Positions 14,030 through 14,066 of a stretch of DNA of 14,066 nucleotides are shown piece by piece. A model generated the notes under the pieces. It saw only the letters and a list, made by a program, of their open reading frames with translations, was not told where the DNA came from and did not search any database. Origin of the DNA: Acidaminococcus sp. (GTDB lineage Bacteria; Bacillota; Negativicutes; Acidaminococcales; Acidaminococcaceae); the NCBI GenBank assembly GCA_019416065.1, contig DXYB01000050.1, positions 1 to 14,066 on the forward strand, written 5' to 3'. Each line of letters begins with the position of its first letter. Position 1 is the stretch's first letter. A program made the position numbers and the translations under genes.

Positions 14030-14066
14030 AAAAGTGAACCACTCGCTGATGAATTTTTGAGCCACT
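14015..14066. mobile_element. IS21-like insertion sequence terminus (element extends right of window)
   Basis: Positions 14015-14041 begin TGTGAATG and end AGTGAACCA. They match the reverse complement of 27-53 at 21 of 27 positions without gaps, mostly differing by transitions. A second copy of the inner motif follows: TGAACCACT at 14035-14043 and TGAGCCACT at 14058-14066, spaced 23 nt, as expected for the repeated terminal motifs of IS21-family elements. The body of the element would lie outside the window to the right. Family assignment rests on end sequence only. Confidence 0.65.

Noticed and set aside
1..14066. CRISPR array, tRNA, rRNA or phage-defence genes
   Set aside because: No regularly spaced repeats, no tRNA- or rRNA-like segment and no nuclease, methylase or toxin-antitoxin motifs were seen.

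Overview
The window reads as a Bacillota-type chromosome segment: moderately low GC by eye, strong AGGAGG-type ribosome binding sites, GTG and TTG starts, sigma-A-like promoters and intrinsic terminators. The gene set (sodium- or proton-coupled carboxylate carriers, citrate lyase, TRAP carriers, an NhaC-family antiporter, an ATC-hydrolase-family protein) suits an anaerobic organic-acid fermenter, for example a Negativicutes or Clostridia lineage. No rRNA, tRNA or other phylogenetic marker is present, so the taxon is inference.

Layout. (1) 1-53: the tip of an IS21-like element entering from the left. (2) 61-6164, plus strand: a citrate operon of a 2-hydroxycarboxylate carrier, citD, citE, citF, a second 2-hydroxycarboxylate carrier and an alpha/beta hydrolase, closed by a strong intrinsic terminator at 6181-6237. 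(3) 6236-7126, minus strand: a LysR-type regulator, divergent from (4) 7320-11070: a TRAP transporter operon (dctP, an attenuator hairpin, dctQ, dctM) ending in a LigI-like amidohydrolase. (5) 11305-13297: an ATC-hydrolase-family protein translationally coupled to an NhaC-family antiporter, behind a promoter whose -10 box lies in a perfect 15-nt palindrome. (6) 13520-14029: a second dctQ with its own good promoter, cut at its last codons by (7) another IS21-like terminus (14015-14066) leaving on the right.

How it may work together. The two secondary carriers would import citrate or related hydroxycarboxylates. CitDEF would split citrate into acetate and oxaloacetate. The TRAP system would import another carboxylate, possibly a lactone or lactone precursor opened by the amidohydrolase, with the LysR protein as local regulator. 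The NhaC-type protein may support the ion gradient or carry the substrate of its partner hydrolase. The lyase maturation genes citC, citG and citX and any oxaloacetate decarboxylase are absent here. The most striking point is structural: IS21-like ends bound the whole carboxylate cluster, one 7 nt before a start codon and one supplying a stop codon. This may mean an IS-bounded island, or simply a contig that ends at repeated IS copies.
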